64,000 bases of DNA from JACZYA01 sp965247455 (GTDB taxonomy: Bacteria; Acidobacteriota; Terriglobia; Acidiferrales; 2-02-FULL-67-57): positions 1 to 64,000 of the forward strand of contig CBDFHE010000015.1 of the NCBI GenBank assembly GCA_965247455.1, written 5' to 3'. Under the pieces are notes generated by a model. That model was not told the DNA's origin, did no database searches, and saw nothing but the letters and a program-made list of their open reading frames with translations. Shown here piece after piece: positions 35,198-43,956 of this stretch. A program made the position numbers and the translations under genes. The first letter of the stretch is position 1, and the number at the start of each line of letters is the position of its first letter.

Positions 35198-36159
35198 GTG
35201 AGCGGTCGCTCAACGCCGTTTATTCGAAGCCGTCCATGCGGCGGCGCTACGAGGTCTGGTTCCTGCGCTTCCTGCTGGCCGACGGGAGCGGGGCGTGGTG
35301 GTTTCGCTACCTGCTGATGAACCCGGGGCGGCCGGGGGGCGGAGGCTGCCCCGGCCAGTCCGGCGGAATGCCGGTGCAGGTGTGGGCCACCTGGTTTCCC
35401 CGCGATGGAAAGCCGCAGAGCTTCATCCAAGGATTCCCCCAAGCGGGGCTTTCGCTGAGCCAACCGGGAGCCCAGCCTTTTCATTTGGAGATCAGCGACA
35501 ATCGCATCGGGGAAGATTGCTGTGCCGGGCGATTGGACGTTGACGGTCACCAAGTGAGCTGGGAGTTGCGCTACCGTTCCGCCCTGGGGGTGACGCTATC
35601 CGACGTGGGCTGGATCGGCTTTTCCCGCACGCCCCACTCCGACGCGGTCTTCTCCGGCGAGATCACTTTCGATGGCCGGAGGTTTCGCGGCCAGCCGCTG
35701 GGCTACGGCTTACAGGGACACAACTGCGGCTTCCGCCACCGCAGCCTGTGGAACTGGACGCACTGCGCCGTGCGCAATTCCGAGGGCGGCGGGATGAGCA
35801 GCTTCGAGGCGTTGGAATATGAGATGCCGCTCGGCCTGCGCTTCCGCAAAGCGCTGCTCTGGCATGGGGGGAAGCTGTACACGTTCAGGAAGATTCAGGA
35901 AATCCGCCGCGACCGCGACTATTTGCAATGGGAGTTCCGCTGCACGGGTTGCGCGGACGGCGCGGAGTTGGTGGCCGTCATCGACGGCAGCGGCCCCTCG
36001 CTCCACCGGCTGCCGTACCTGAAGACCAACTGCGCTTCGAGCTTCGAGGTCGCCAACAACAGCTTGGCCCGCGCAACCCTTCACCTCAGCCGTCCCGGCC
36101 ATCGCGTGGAGGAGATCAGTACCGACGGCGGCACTGTCCTTGAAATGGTCGGCGCCTGA
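35194..36159 (+). CDS. Lipocalin-like/CrtC-like protein of the lipid cluster
   Basis: A 321-residue, mostly beta protein without signal peptide: YEVWFLRFLLADGSGAWWFRYLLMNPGRP, VQVWATWFPRDGKPQSFIQGFP, FSGEITFDGRRFRGQPLGYGLQGHNCGFRHRSLWNWTHCAV. The GxGxQGHNxG-RH-xWxWxH run is reminiscent of tocopherol cyclase/hydroxyneurosporene hydratase (CrtC)-type double barrels, but I cannot confirm the family. Conserved-looking His, Trp and Cys residues (CTGCADG, TNCASSF) could bind a ligand. It overlaps plsC by 4 bp, so it is in the same operon; a lipid-binding or hydratase role is inference. Confidence 0.65.
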   Translation: MSERSLNAVYSKPSMRRRYEVWFLRFLLADGSGAWWFRYLLMNPGRPGGGGCPGQSGGMPVQVWATWFPRDGKPQSFIQGFPQAGLSLSQPGAQPFHLEISDNRIGEDCCAGRLDVDGHQVSWELRYRSALGVTLSDVGWIGFSRTPHSDAVFSGEITFDGRRFRGQPLGYGLQGHNCGFRHRSLWNWTHCAVRNSEGGGMSSFEALEYEMPLGLRFRKALLWHGGKLYTFRKIQEIRRDRDYLQWEFRCTGCADGAELVAVIDGSGPSLHRLPYLKTNCASSFEVANNSLARATLHLSRPGHRVEEISTDGGTVLEMVGA

Positions 36160-36189
36160 GAGGATCAAAGGAGAACGTGTTTCCACATC

Positions 36190-36942
36190 ATGGGCCGCAA
36201 AGCTGAGCAGGCTTTTGGGATCTGGGCGCTCCAACTGTGTCTGCTGGTGACTACTTTCTTCGGAGGCGGGTGTATTTTCTTTCGTGGGCAGCGCTACCAC
36301 CACTTCACCGCGCGGACGCCGCTGCCGGCCAATCACTATTTGATTCTGGGTTTCATGGGCGGGCGCGAACCCTGGGACAATGACAAGCGTGGAGTGCGAA
36401 AGTTGGCGCTCAAGCTGCGTGCCTTGAATCTCCCCGGCGTCCACGTGGAGACGGTGGAGAACAGGAAGCGCCCGCTGGCGATTCAGCTTATTCACAACGC
36501 CTTTGACCGCAACCAGGATAGCACGCTGGACGAGGCGGAGCGGGCTTCCGTCCGTTTGATCTTGTATGGGCAGAGCTTCGGGGGCGCGGCGGTGGTCAAG
36601 CTGGCTAAGCAGTTAAAGAAAATGGATGTGCCGGTCTTGCTCACCGTGCAAGTTGATAGCATCGGTTGGGGCGATGCGGTGATCCCGTCCAACGTCCGTC
36701 GCGCGGCGAATCTGTTCCAACCCAATGGCCTCATCATTCGGGGCGAGCCCAAGATTCGCGCCCAAGACCCGCAGAAGACTGCCATCCTGGGGAATTTCCG
36801 TTTTGATTATCGAAACAAGAAAATTGACCTCTCGGAAGTCTCCTGGTTCAAAAAGGTCTTTCGAGCGGCGCACACAAAAATGGATCACGACCCGGAGGTC
36901 TGGGCCAAGGTGGAGGAACTGATCCTGAGTGTGATCGAGTAG
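36190..36942 (+). CDS. Membrane-anchored alpha/beta hydrolase-like protein with EF-hand-like loop
   Basis: A 250-residue protein, ATG 30 bp after the lipid cluster. An N-terminal hydrophobic segment (LQLCLLVTTFFGGGCIFF) is a signal anchor or a weak lipobox. LILYGQSFGGAAVVKLAKQL contains the GxSxG nucleophile elbow of an alpha/beta hydrolase, and a His near the end (AAHTKMDHD) may complete the triad. Residues about 99-110 (DRNQDSTLDEAE) match the 12-residue EF-hand Ca2+ loop pattern DxNxDxxxDxxE. A lipase or esterase acting on the cluster's product is plausible but unproven. Confidence 0.7.
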   Translation: MGRKAEQAFGIWALQLCLLVTTFFGGGCIFFRGQRYHHFTARTPLPANHYLILGFMGGREPWDNDKRGVRKLALKLRALNLPGVHVETVENRKRPLAIQLIHNAFDRNQDSTLDEAERASVRLILYGQSFGGAAVVKLAKQLKKMDVPVLLTVQVDSIGWGDAVIPSNVRRAANLFQPNGLIIRGEPKIRAQDPQKTAILGNFRFDYRNKKIDLSEVSWFKKVFRAAHTKMDHDPEVWAKVEELILSVIE

Positions 36943-37044
36943 CGGACGCCACGCGCGCTGGTTAGGGTGTGGTTCGCAAAAGTCCTGGATTTGAGATGCT
37001 ATCTGATAGTATCTTCCTCACGGGTGGTATAGTCTCGGAACAAA

Positions 37045-37667
37045 ATGGCGACTAAGCGTCGAACGCACCTGCGTATCCGACCCAGCCGTCCTTTGCTGGC
37101 CCACTACCCGAATTAACTCGGCCGTGTGCGCGACATCGGCCCCGCGGGCGCGTTTATTGAGAGCGACCGCCCGCTGCTTCCCGGGAAGATCCTTCCCATC
37201 ACCTTTTGGCTGGATGTGGAGCGATCGGTGGAGATCGATGCCGTGGTCCGCCGAGTGGAATCGTTGCGCGGGATGGGGGTTGAGTTCTTGAACATGACCG
37301 GGGAAGGAATTCGCTGCTGTGCAATTATTGGGACGTCAAGCCGCCGCTGCTCGCCAACGACCGTCGCACCAGACTGCCGCGCATCAAGCCCAAGAGAGTG
37401 GTGCTGGTGGAATATCCGAACTATCTTTCGCGGGTGCGGGACCTGAGCCCGGTGGGAGCGTTCATCGAGGACAGGCGCTATCTGCCGCCCGGGCAACACA
37501 TTTCCCTTAAGCTCTGGCTGGACAGCCTCTCTCCCATTCCCATTGATGTGACGGTGCGGCGGGTGGACGAGGGGCACGGAATCGGCGTCCAGTTTGCGAG
37601 CCTGAAAGAGAGCGACTACGACCGTTTGCGTCAGTTTTGCCGGGCCCAGCCGCAGAATCTGGTGTAG
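37045..37667 (+). pseudogene. Tandem PilZ-domain gene with nonsense codon and frameshift
   Basis: From ATG 37045 the frame reads KRRTHLRIRPSRPLLAHYPN, TAA, then LGRVRDIGPAGAFIESDRPLLPGKILPI...GMGVEFLNMTGE. A second, similar unit in another frame reads NDRRTRLPRIKPKRVVLVEYPNYLSRVRDLSPVGAFIEDRRYLPPGQHISLKLWLD...GIGVQFASL and ends at 37667. Comparing the two units shows that TAA stands for the Tyr codon of YPNYL, and that one base is gained or lost between about 37300 and 37315. Both units have PilZ features (RRTxLR and DxSPxGAF). A GTG at 37398 could still express a truncated unit 2. Confidence 0.75.
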
Positions 37668-38338
37668 GCAGTAAGAGGTGTTCCGGCGAAACCAACCCCT
37701 GCCTCCGACCAGGCAGGTTCACTCAGGGAGTGGCGTGGTGCTGGAGGTGGGAGTCGTTTATCCTGCCTGTCCCGTCTGCGCTGAGCGAAGCCGGAGGGAG
37801 CGCAAGCGAGGGAAGCGCAATCGAGGGGCTTGTCCTGAGGCCACGCCGAAGGGAAACCCACACGGGGTTTAAGGCCCCACCGGATTTTGAGTCGGAGGTG
37901 TTGAGAACAAGCTAGATTCAGCATCTCCCCTAACCGCACGTAGATACAAGCGCCTAGCCACAAGTTCCTCTCGGGTGAAGTTGATCTGGAGTGATCAGAA
38001 ATGCTCTGGAGCGGTCTGAGTTTGGGCACAAAACGGGCACAGCGAGGTCTGGTAGGGAGGGTGCCAAGTCCCCCAGAAGGTTATGTTTTGTTAGCTTTTC
38101 TCAACCAACTTTCACCTAGTTATCAGGCCCAACCATCATCCGCTTGCGAAGCTGCAATCTTTTCACTGAACGCTTGCTCTACCAAACGCTCTATTCGGTT
38201 TACGATTCTCCTAACTCACTCCGCTGGTCAAGTCGCTAGTCGCCAATAAGTTAGCCCCATTCACAAAACTCATCAATAGCTCACACGCCGTCCATTGCCT
38301 TGCCGCTGAGCCTGGCTTAAGGTGCGTGTCATGTTAAG
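37668..38338. other. Gene-free decayed tract
   Basis: About 670 bp with no supported gene. The first 190 bp hold repeat-like sequence (CTGAGCGAAGCCGGAGGGAGCGCAAGCGAGGG) and a tRNA-Leu fragment (separate entry). From about 38020 the DNA becomes AT-richer and includes TTGGGCACAAAACGGGCACA, similar to TTGTGCCCAAATTTTGCCC found just downstream of the intact tRNA-Leu. All frames are short. It is best read as remnant of an inserted element. Confidence 0.5.
37855..37893 (-). other. tRNA-Leu fragment (anticodon to T-arm)
   Basis: Read on the minus strand, GACTCAAAATCCGGTGGGGC matches the intact tRNA-Leu(CAA) at 57651-57670 exactly. The following CTTAAACCCCGTGTGGGTT matches CTTACCCCCCGTGTGGGTT with two differences, after one inserted C. 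The acceptor ends and D-arm are missing. A 3'-side tRNA piece of this kind is what integrases leave at an attachment site. Confidence 0.6.
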
Positions 38339-40008
38339 CCGGGATTTCCGTTTTGCCTGCCCCTGATGGCACGTTTATACACCCGATCGCCGCCGATCGC
38401 ACAAAAACTTCGATCGTCGCACAATCGTTCAGCTTCAAAGGCCTTCATCTGAGCCCGCGCCGACGTGCGACCGACTGGAACCCCTGCTTTTCGGGCATTT
38501 CTCAGACACCGCTCCACACGTGTGCCCCGTGTCATCGCCGGGCGGGCTTCGTTGCACTTCAGGCCGCGCGTCAGCCTGCCGGCACGGGTAGCGCCCAGAT
38601 CCTCCGCAGCATGTCGCCGAACAGCCGCCGCGTGAGATGCCCTTCCGCCAGCAGAAGCCAGTAGTACCGCGCATGCTTCACCAGCCGGCCCCCAGTTTTC
38701 ACCAGTCGCTGCTGGAGACTCGTGAGCGACCAGCGCTTGACCCGCAGCGGAAGGACCAGTCTGCGCCACAAGTTGCCCAGATTGTAGGCCAGGACGCTCA
38801 GTTGCAGGCGCACCTCGTTCGCCCGGAAACGATGGCACGACAGCCGCGTCCAGTGGGTGGCCTGCTTGCCTTCCTTGATCCGTTGCTCCGCCGTACCGCG
38901 CTTGTTGTAAAACCGCACGACCGAGCGGCTCGGGAGGGCCATGTTGGTCACGATGAAGCCGACGCGAGGGAACAGCTCACCTTGGTGGTGCTCCACCTTG
39001 GCGACGATCCGTCTGGGCGTGGTCCAGCTCTTGGCCTGATAGCGGAAACTCTGGTAGCGCACCAAGGGCTTGCAGCTCGGCCGTCCCGGCGGACGAAAGA
39101 GGATGTCTTCGATTTCCAGCTCCAAGCTCTTGTTCGCCGGCATGCGAATGGCATAGTCCACGTCGCGCTGCTCGAGCGCGTCGTAGATCTCGGGCTTCGC
39201 GAACGCGGCGTCTGCGCGGAACGCTACGCGCTTGCCCTCCACCTGCTGCCGGTCAATCTCCGGTACGAGCAGGTCGTCCCAGTCGTCGGCGCTATGCACG
39301 TTGCCTGGCCGCAGCGTGGCGGCGAGGCAGTCCCCATGCTCGGTGAACAGAAACAGCGGGTGGTAGCAGACGGACTCGAAGTGCCCGTTATAGGCGCTCC
39401 CTTCCTGCGCCCCATGCACCGGGCTCTCGCTCGAATCCATGTCGAGCACGATCCGGTCGGCGCGCGTCGCCATCTCGGCCTGTGCAAGCACCTCCCGGTT
39501 CACGGCCCTCAACCCGACGAGATTCTCCTCGTGGGTCAGCAGCTCTGTCTCGAACCAATGCAGCGTCGATGTCAGCGCCGCACCCCGGTCCCAGCGCTTT
39601 GGCGACCCGATGAGACGAAATGTTGGGTCTGCCGACACGCGCCCCGCGTCGTTGAGATCTTCGTAGCCCGCGAGGCGACTGTAGACCGACTGCCGCAGGA
39701 GATCCACCACGCTGAACTGGGTGTTCATCCCCTGTCGGGAATCGCTCAGGTGCTCGGCGATGAGTGTCTCCAGCCCCAGACGTTCATCCAACTCGCGCAC
39801 CAGAATGAGGCCAGCGTCAGAAGTGACGCGCGATCCCTGGAACGCGACTTTCAAGAAGCCGTTGAACGCGAACTGGAATGGCTCGTGTTGTAATTCACCC
39901 ACCGGGTGTCACCCTCCGTAGTGTGGTTCCTTACGTCGGAGCCCCAAAACTCAAGGCGCAGCGACTGGTCCTGGCGATACGGTACCACAGCCAAATCGGA
40001 AATCCGGG
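38339..40008 (-). mobile_element. IS1380-family element, copy 1
   Basis: About 1670 bp. The left end CCGGGATTTCCGTTTTGCCTG and the complement of the right end CCCGGATTTCCGATTTGGCTG agree at 18 of 21 positions. Flanks TTAAG (38334-38338) and TTGAG (40009-40013) form an imperfect 5-bp target duplication, suggesting an older insertion than copy 2. One transposase gene on the minus strand. Confidence 0.88.
38571..39902 (-). CDS. IS1380-family transposase, copy 1
   Basis: A 443-residue DDE transposase (DDE group 1). Recognisable segments: VTSDAGLILVRELDERLGL, RIVLDMDSSESPVHGAQEGSAYNGHF (first catalytic Asp), FRADAAFAKPEIYDALEQRDVDYAIRMPAN (second Asp) and VRFYNKRGTAEQRIKEGKQATHWTRLSCHRFRANEVRLQL (the Glu region). 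Compared with copy 2 it has Arg for Trp in EQ(W)IKEGK, a position that is Trp in related IS1380 transposases as I recall them, so activity may be reduced. GTG start at 39902. Confidence 0.92.
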   Translation of the reverse strand: MGELQHEPFQFAFNGFLKVAFQGSRVTSDAGLILVRELDERLGLETLIAEHLSDSRQGMNTQFSVVDLLRQSVYSRLAGYEDLNDAGRVSADPTFRLIGSPKRWDRGAALTSTLHWFETELLTHEENLVGLRAVNREVLAQAEMATRADRIVLDMDSSESPVHGAQEGSAYNGHFESVCYHPLFLFTEHGDCLAATLRPGNVHSADDWDDLLVPEIDRQQVEGKRVAFRADAAFAKPEIYDALEQRDVDYAIRMPANKSLELEIEDILFRPPGRPSCKPLVRYQSFRYQAKSWTTPRRIVAKVEHHQGELFPRVGFIVTNMALPSRSVVRFYNKRGTAEQRIKEGKQATHWTRLSCHRFRANEVRLQLSVLAYNLGNLWRRLVLPLRVKRWSLTSLQQRLVKTGGRLVKHARYYWLLLAEGHLTRRLFGDMLRRIWALPVPAG

Positions 40009-40143
40009 TTGAGGTAGTTAACGACCTGACTGTTGATACAGAAATGCAGAAGCGAATGTAGCAGGCTGTAGGGAATTACCCATTTCAGACAAGCAGGCGG
40101 CGAGGAAATTCAAGGTGAACAGAAGGCAGAGAGGAGAAGCGCC

Positions 40144-40992
40144 ATGAAAAAGAATGTGTTCTTGTTCCTCTCAATGGTTTGGCTGGCCTTGGCCGCCGGC
40201 ACAGCCCGCGGCGAGGAATTTGATCACTCGAACTGGGGCCGCGTGCTGGAGAAATTCGTTACTGAAACCGGCCGGGTGGACTATGCCGCGCTGAAGGCGG
40301 ATTCCGCCGACCTGGACCGCTACGTCACTCAACTCGCTGCGCGCAGTCCGGCGTCCCATCCGCGGGACTTCCCCACAAGAAATAGTCAGCTTGCCTACTG
40401 GATTAACGCCTACAACGCGCTGGTGATGAAAGGGGTGATCGAAAAGTGGCCAGTCAAGAGTGTAGTCAAGATCGGCCTTCTGCCTCACAGTTTCTTCTGG
40501 CGCAAGAAATTCGTCGTCGGTGGCAAAAAGTACACGCTCAACAACATTGAGAAAGACATCTTGCTTAAGGGGCTGGCCGAGCCACGGATCCATTTCGCCC
40601 TGGTGTGCGCATCCAACAGCTGCCCGCCGCCCCGGCGGGAGGCTTTCACGGCCGAGAACACCGAACGCCTCCTGGAAGAAGGGGCGCGGGCGTTCGTCAA
40701 CGACTCGCGGCATGTCCGGATTGAGGTTGGACGTAACCGGATCACCCTGTCGAAGATATTCGATTGGTACAAGGGGGATTTCGAGAAGTACGCGCGCGCG
40801 CAGGGGAGTGCCGGCGGCGAGAACGCTCTGCTCGATTTCCTCCTCATCTATGCCGACGAGCCGACCCGGCAGGCGTTGGACACCCTGGATGATCCCAAGA
40901 TTGATCATTTTGACTACGACTGGGGTATCAACGACGTCAACGCCTGGGGGACCACCACCGATCTTGCCGGAACCGAAGGGCAGCCGCGATGA
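40144..40992 (+). CDS. DUF547 secreted protein
   Basis: A 282-residue protein with signal peptide (MKKNVFLFLSMVWLALAAGTARG) and a DUF547 domain: WGRVLEKFVTETGRVDYAALKAD, SQLAYWINAYNALVMKGVIEKWPVKSV, KYTLNNIEKDILLKGLAEPRIHFALVCASNSCPP and ALLDFLLIYADEP. The domain has no assigned reaction, though the conserved CASxSCPP and YWINAYNA blocks suggest a papain/transglutaminase-like fold. ATG is preceded by GAGAGGAGAAG. The stop overlaps the ATG of the TPR gene (ATGA at 40989-40992), so the two were an operon before IS insertion. Confidence 0.88.
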   Translation: MKKNVFLFLSMVWLALAAGTARGEEFDHSNWGRVLEKFVTETGRVDYAALKADSADLDRYVTQLAARSPASHPRDFPTRNSQLAYWINAYNALVMKGVIEKWPVKSVVKIGLLPHSFFWRKKFVVGGKKYTLNNIEKDILLKGLAEPRIHFALVCASNSCPPPRREAFTAENTERLLEEGARAFVNDSRHVRIEVGRNRITLSKIFDWYKGDFEKYARAQGSAGGENALLDFLLIYADEPTRQALDTLDDPKIDHFDYDWGINDVNAWGTTTDLAGTEGQPR

Positions 40993-41004
40993 GGAGCATC
41001 TTAG

Positions 41005-42674
41005 CCGGGATTTCCGTTTTGCCTGCCCCTGATGGCACGTTTATACACCCGATCGCCGCCGATCGCACAAAAACTTCGATCGTCGCACAATCGTTCAGCT
41101 TCAAAGGCCTTCATCTGAGCCCGCGCCGACGTGCGACCGACTGGAACCCCTGCTTTTCGGGCATTTCTCAGACACCGCTCCACACGTGTGCCCCGTGTCA
41201 TCGCCGGGCGGGCTTCGTTGCACTTCAGGCCGCGCGTCAGCCTGCCGGCACGGGTAGCGCCCAGATCCTCCGCAGCATGTCGCCGAACAGCCGCCGCGTG
41301 AGATGCCCTTCCGCCAGCAGAAGCCAGTAGTACCGCGCATGCTTCACCAGCCGGCCCCCAGTTTTCACCAGTCGCTGCTGGAGACTCGTGAGCGACCAGC
41401 GCTTGACCCGCAGCGGAAGGACCAGTCTGCGCCACAAGTTGCCCAGATTGTAGGCCAGGACGCTCAGTTGCAGGCGCACCTCGTTCGCCCGGAAACGATG
41501 GCACGACAGCCGCGTCCAGTGGGTGGCCTGCTTGCCTTCCTTGATCCATTGCTCCGCCGTACCGCGCTTGTTGTAAAACCGCACGACCGAGCGGCTCGGG
41601 AGGGCCATGTTGGTCACGATGAAGCCGACGCGAGGGAACAGCTCACCTTGGTGGTGCTCCACCTTGGCGACGATCCGTCTGGGCGTGGTCCAGCTCTTGG
41701 CCTGATAGCGGAAACTCTGGTAGCGCACCAAGGGCTTGCAGCTCGGCCGTCCCGGCGGACGAAAGAGGATGTCTTCGATTTCCAGCTCCAAGCTCTTGTT
41801 CGCCGGCATGCGAATGGCATAGTCCACGTCGCGCTGCTCGAGCGCGTCGTAGATCTCGGGCTTCGCGAACGCGGCGTCTGCGCGGAACGCTACGCGCTTG
41901 CCCTCCACCTGCTGCCGGTCAATCTCCGGTACGAGCAGGTCGTCCCAGTCGTCGGCGCTATGCACGTTGCCTGGCCGCAGCGTGGCGGCGAGGCAGTCCC
42001 CATGCTCGGTGAACAGAAACAGCGGGTGGTAGCAGACGGACTCGAAGTGCCCGTTATAGGCGCTCCCTTCCTGCGCCCCATGCACCGGGCTCTCGCTCGA
42101 ATCCATGTCGAGCACGATCCGGTCGGCGCGCGTCGCCATCTCGGCCTGTGCAAGCACCTCCCGGTTCACGGCCCTCAACCCGACGAGATTCTCCTCGTGG
42201 GTCAGCAGCTCTGTCTCGAACCAATGCAGCGTCGATGTCAGCGCCGCACCCCGGTCCCAGCGCTTTGGCGACCCGATGAGACGAAATGTTGGGTCTGCCG
42301 ACACGCGCCCCGCGTCGTTGAGATCTTCGTAGCCCGCGAGGCGACTGTAGACCGACTGCCGCAGGAGATCCACCACGCTGAACTGGGTGTTCATCCCCTG
42401 TCGGGAATCGCTCAGGTGCTCGGCGATGAGTGTCTCCAGCCCCAGACGTTCATCCAACTCGCGCACCAGAATGAGGCCAGCGTCAGAAGTGACGCGCGAT
42501 CCCTGGAACGCAACTTTCAAGAAGCCGTTGAACGCGAACTGGAATGGCTCGTGTTGTAATTCACCCACCGGGTGTCACCCTCCGTAGTGTGGTTCCTTAC
42601 GTCGGAGCCCCAAAACTCAAGGCGCAGCGACTGGTCCTGGCGATACGGTACCACAGCCAAATCGGAAATCCGGG
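41005..42674 (-). mobile_element. IS1380-family element, copy 2
   Basis: Same length and ends as copy 1. I see two base differences over the element, one of which is the Arg/Trp change in the transposase. It is flanked by a perfect 5-bp duplication CTTAG (41000-41004 and 42675-42679). Removing the element and one CTTAG rejoins ATG-AGG-AGC-ATC-TTA-GGG-CAT, the signal peptide of the TPR gene. Confidence 0.92.
41237..42568 (-). CDS. IS1380-family transposase, copy 2
   Basis: A 443-residue protein, identical to copy 1 except Trp in AEQWIKEGK. Catalytic segments are intact (RIVLDMDSSESP, FRADAAFAKPEIY, the EQWIKEGK helix). Together with the perfect target duplication this is probably the functional, more recent copy. 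GTG start at 42568; no other gene in the element. Confidence 0.93.
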   Translation of the reverse strand: MGELQHEPFQFAFNGFLKVAFQGSRVTSDAGLILVRELDERLGLETLIAEHLSDSRQGMNTQFSVVDLLRQSVYSRLAGYEDLNDAGRVSADPTFRLIGSPKRWDRGAALTSTLHWFETELLTHEENLVGLRAVNREVLAQAEMATRADRIVLDMDSSESPVHGAQEGSAYNGHFESVCYHPLFLFTEHGDCLAATLRPGNVHSADDWDDLLVPEIDRQQVEGKRVAFRADAAFAKPEIYDALEQRDVDYAIRMPANKSLELEIEDILFRPPGRPSCKPLVRYQSFRYQAKSWTTPRRIVAKVEHHQGELFPRVGFIVTNMALPSRSVVRFYNKRGTAEQWIKEGKQATHWTRLSCHRFRANEVRLQLSVLAYNLGNLWRRLVLPLRVKRWSLTSLQQRLVKTGGRLVKHARYYWLLLAEGHLTRRLFGDMLRRIWALPVPAG

Positions 42675-43956
42675 CTTAGGGCATGCGCTGCTTGCAGGGT
42701 TGTTCTTGGCGCTACCGGTCCAGGCAGCAGAGCCAGCGCCGGAGCCGGTTGAGGCCAGCGCTGCCACCGTCTCCCCCGAAAACGAGCAGAAACTGCACGC
42801 TGCCTTCGAGCGCCTTTATAACCTGGAATTCGACGCAGCACAGTTGCTTTTCCACCAAGTGGTTGCAGACGAACCGGAAAGTGCTACCGCCCGCACTTTT
42901 CTGGCTTCAGCGCTCCTCTACGAAATCTTAGCCCGCCAGGGCAGCCTGCAAAGCCAGCTCTTCGTCATGGGCAATAAGTTTCTCCACCAAGAGCGGAAAT
43001 CCCCGGATCCGGAGCTCAAGCAGCGTTTCGAAGAGAGAATAGACGAAGCGCGGGCAGTGGCTGAACGTCGGCGGAAGGCGAACAAGAATGACCCGGACGC
43101 TCTATTCGCCCTCGGGCTGGCCTACGCCAATTTGGCGAATTATTCCACTGGTGTCGAGGGCAAGTACTTCCGCGGGCTGCGTTATGGAAAAAAAAGCCTA
43201 CAAGTACCATAAGAAACTTCACGAGCTGCATCCTGATTTCTACGACACAGGGGTTGTTCTTGGCACGCACAACTATGTTCTGGGTAGCCTCCCGCGAGTA
43301 AAGCGCTTTTTCCTCTTTTTCGTCGGGGCATGGGGCAATCGAGAGCGGGGTCTCAGACACCTGCAGGAAGCGGCGGAGAGCGGCACATTCCTTCGCACGT
43401 ATGCTCGTGTCTTGTTGGCCGTGGCATGGATCCGTGAGGAAAAACCGGAGGAAGCCCAGCGCGTACTCGAAGCTCTGCGCTCCGATTACCCGCGAAATCC
43501 CCTCTTCCTGTTTGAACTCGCCCGCTTCTATCGCCAACAGGGGCTCTACCCAGAAGCCGTACAAGTTTGCCGCGAGATGCTGACTAGACTGCGGACTCGC
43601 CCTCTGAGCCCCCGCATTCTGGGACCCGAGATGCCCTTCTCGAGCTCGGTCGGGCGGAAGCCGCGGCAGGCAACTTGGAAGACGCCCTGGCATCTTTCCG
43701 CCAGGTCGAACAGACGGTCGATGCGGAGAAAGTAATTCTGGCCTGGGCAGCACTGGAGCGCGGACGGATCTTTGATCTGGGGGGTGAACGAGAAAAAGCC
43801 CTGTCCGAGTATGAGAAAGTGATTCCGTTGATGGCCGACCCAGAAACCATCCGCCTGGCCCGCGCTTACAAGGGAGACCCCTACCGTCCCGAAGTCAACT
43901 CAAGTCCTAAACCACAGACTCCCGGGTTGAAGTCGGGAGGGGGAGGAGCGAATTGA
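42675..43956 (+). pseudogene. Secreted TPR protein gene, split by IS1380 and frameshifted
   Basis: The true start is ATG at 40989, left of IS1380 copy 2: MRSIL-GHALLAGLFLALPVQAAEP is a signal peptide cut after codon 5. Right of the IS the frame continues HAAFERLYNLEFDAAQLLFHQVVADEPESATARTFLASALLYEIL, TPR-like helices. At A8 (43188-43195) the frame shifts (GLRYGK to KAYKYHKKLHELHPDFYDTGVVLGTHNYVLGSLPR), and a second shift between about 43592 and 43625 leads to TRDALLELGRAEAAAGNLEDALASFRQVE. Without these it would be a secreted tetratricopeptide protein of about 430 residues, partner of the DUF547 gene. The A8 run suggests slippage or a read error; the IS break is certain. Confidence 0.8.

Noticed and set aside
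38637..39893. 418-codon frame antisense to the IS1380 transposase (also at 41303-42559)
   Set aside because: Present only because the sense gene has strong codon bias; no family resemblance. The duplicate simply follows the duplicated IS.
38334..42679. Composite transposon carrying DUF547 between two IS1380 copies
   Set aside because: Each copy has its own flanking duplication (TTAAG/TTGAG and CTTAG/CTTAG), and the outermost flanks do not match, so two independent insertions fit better.
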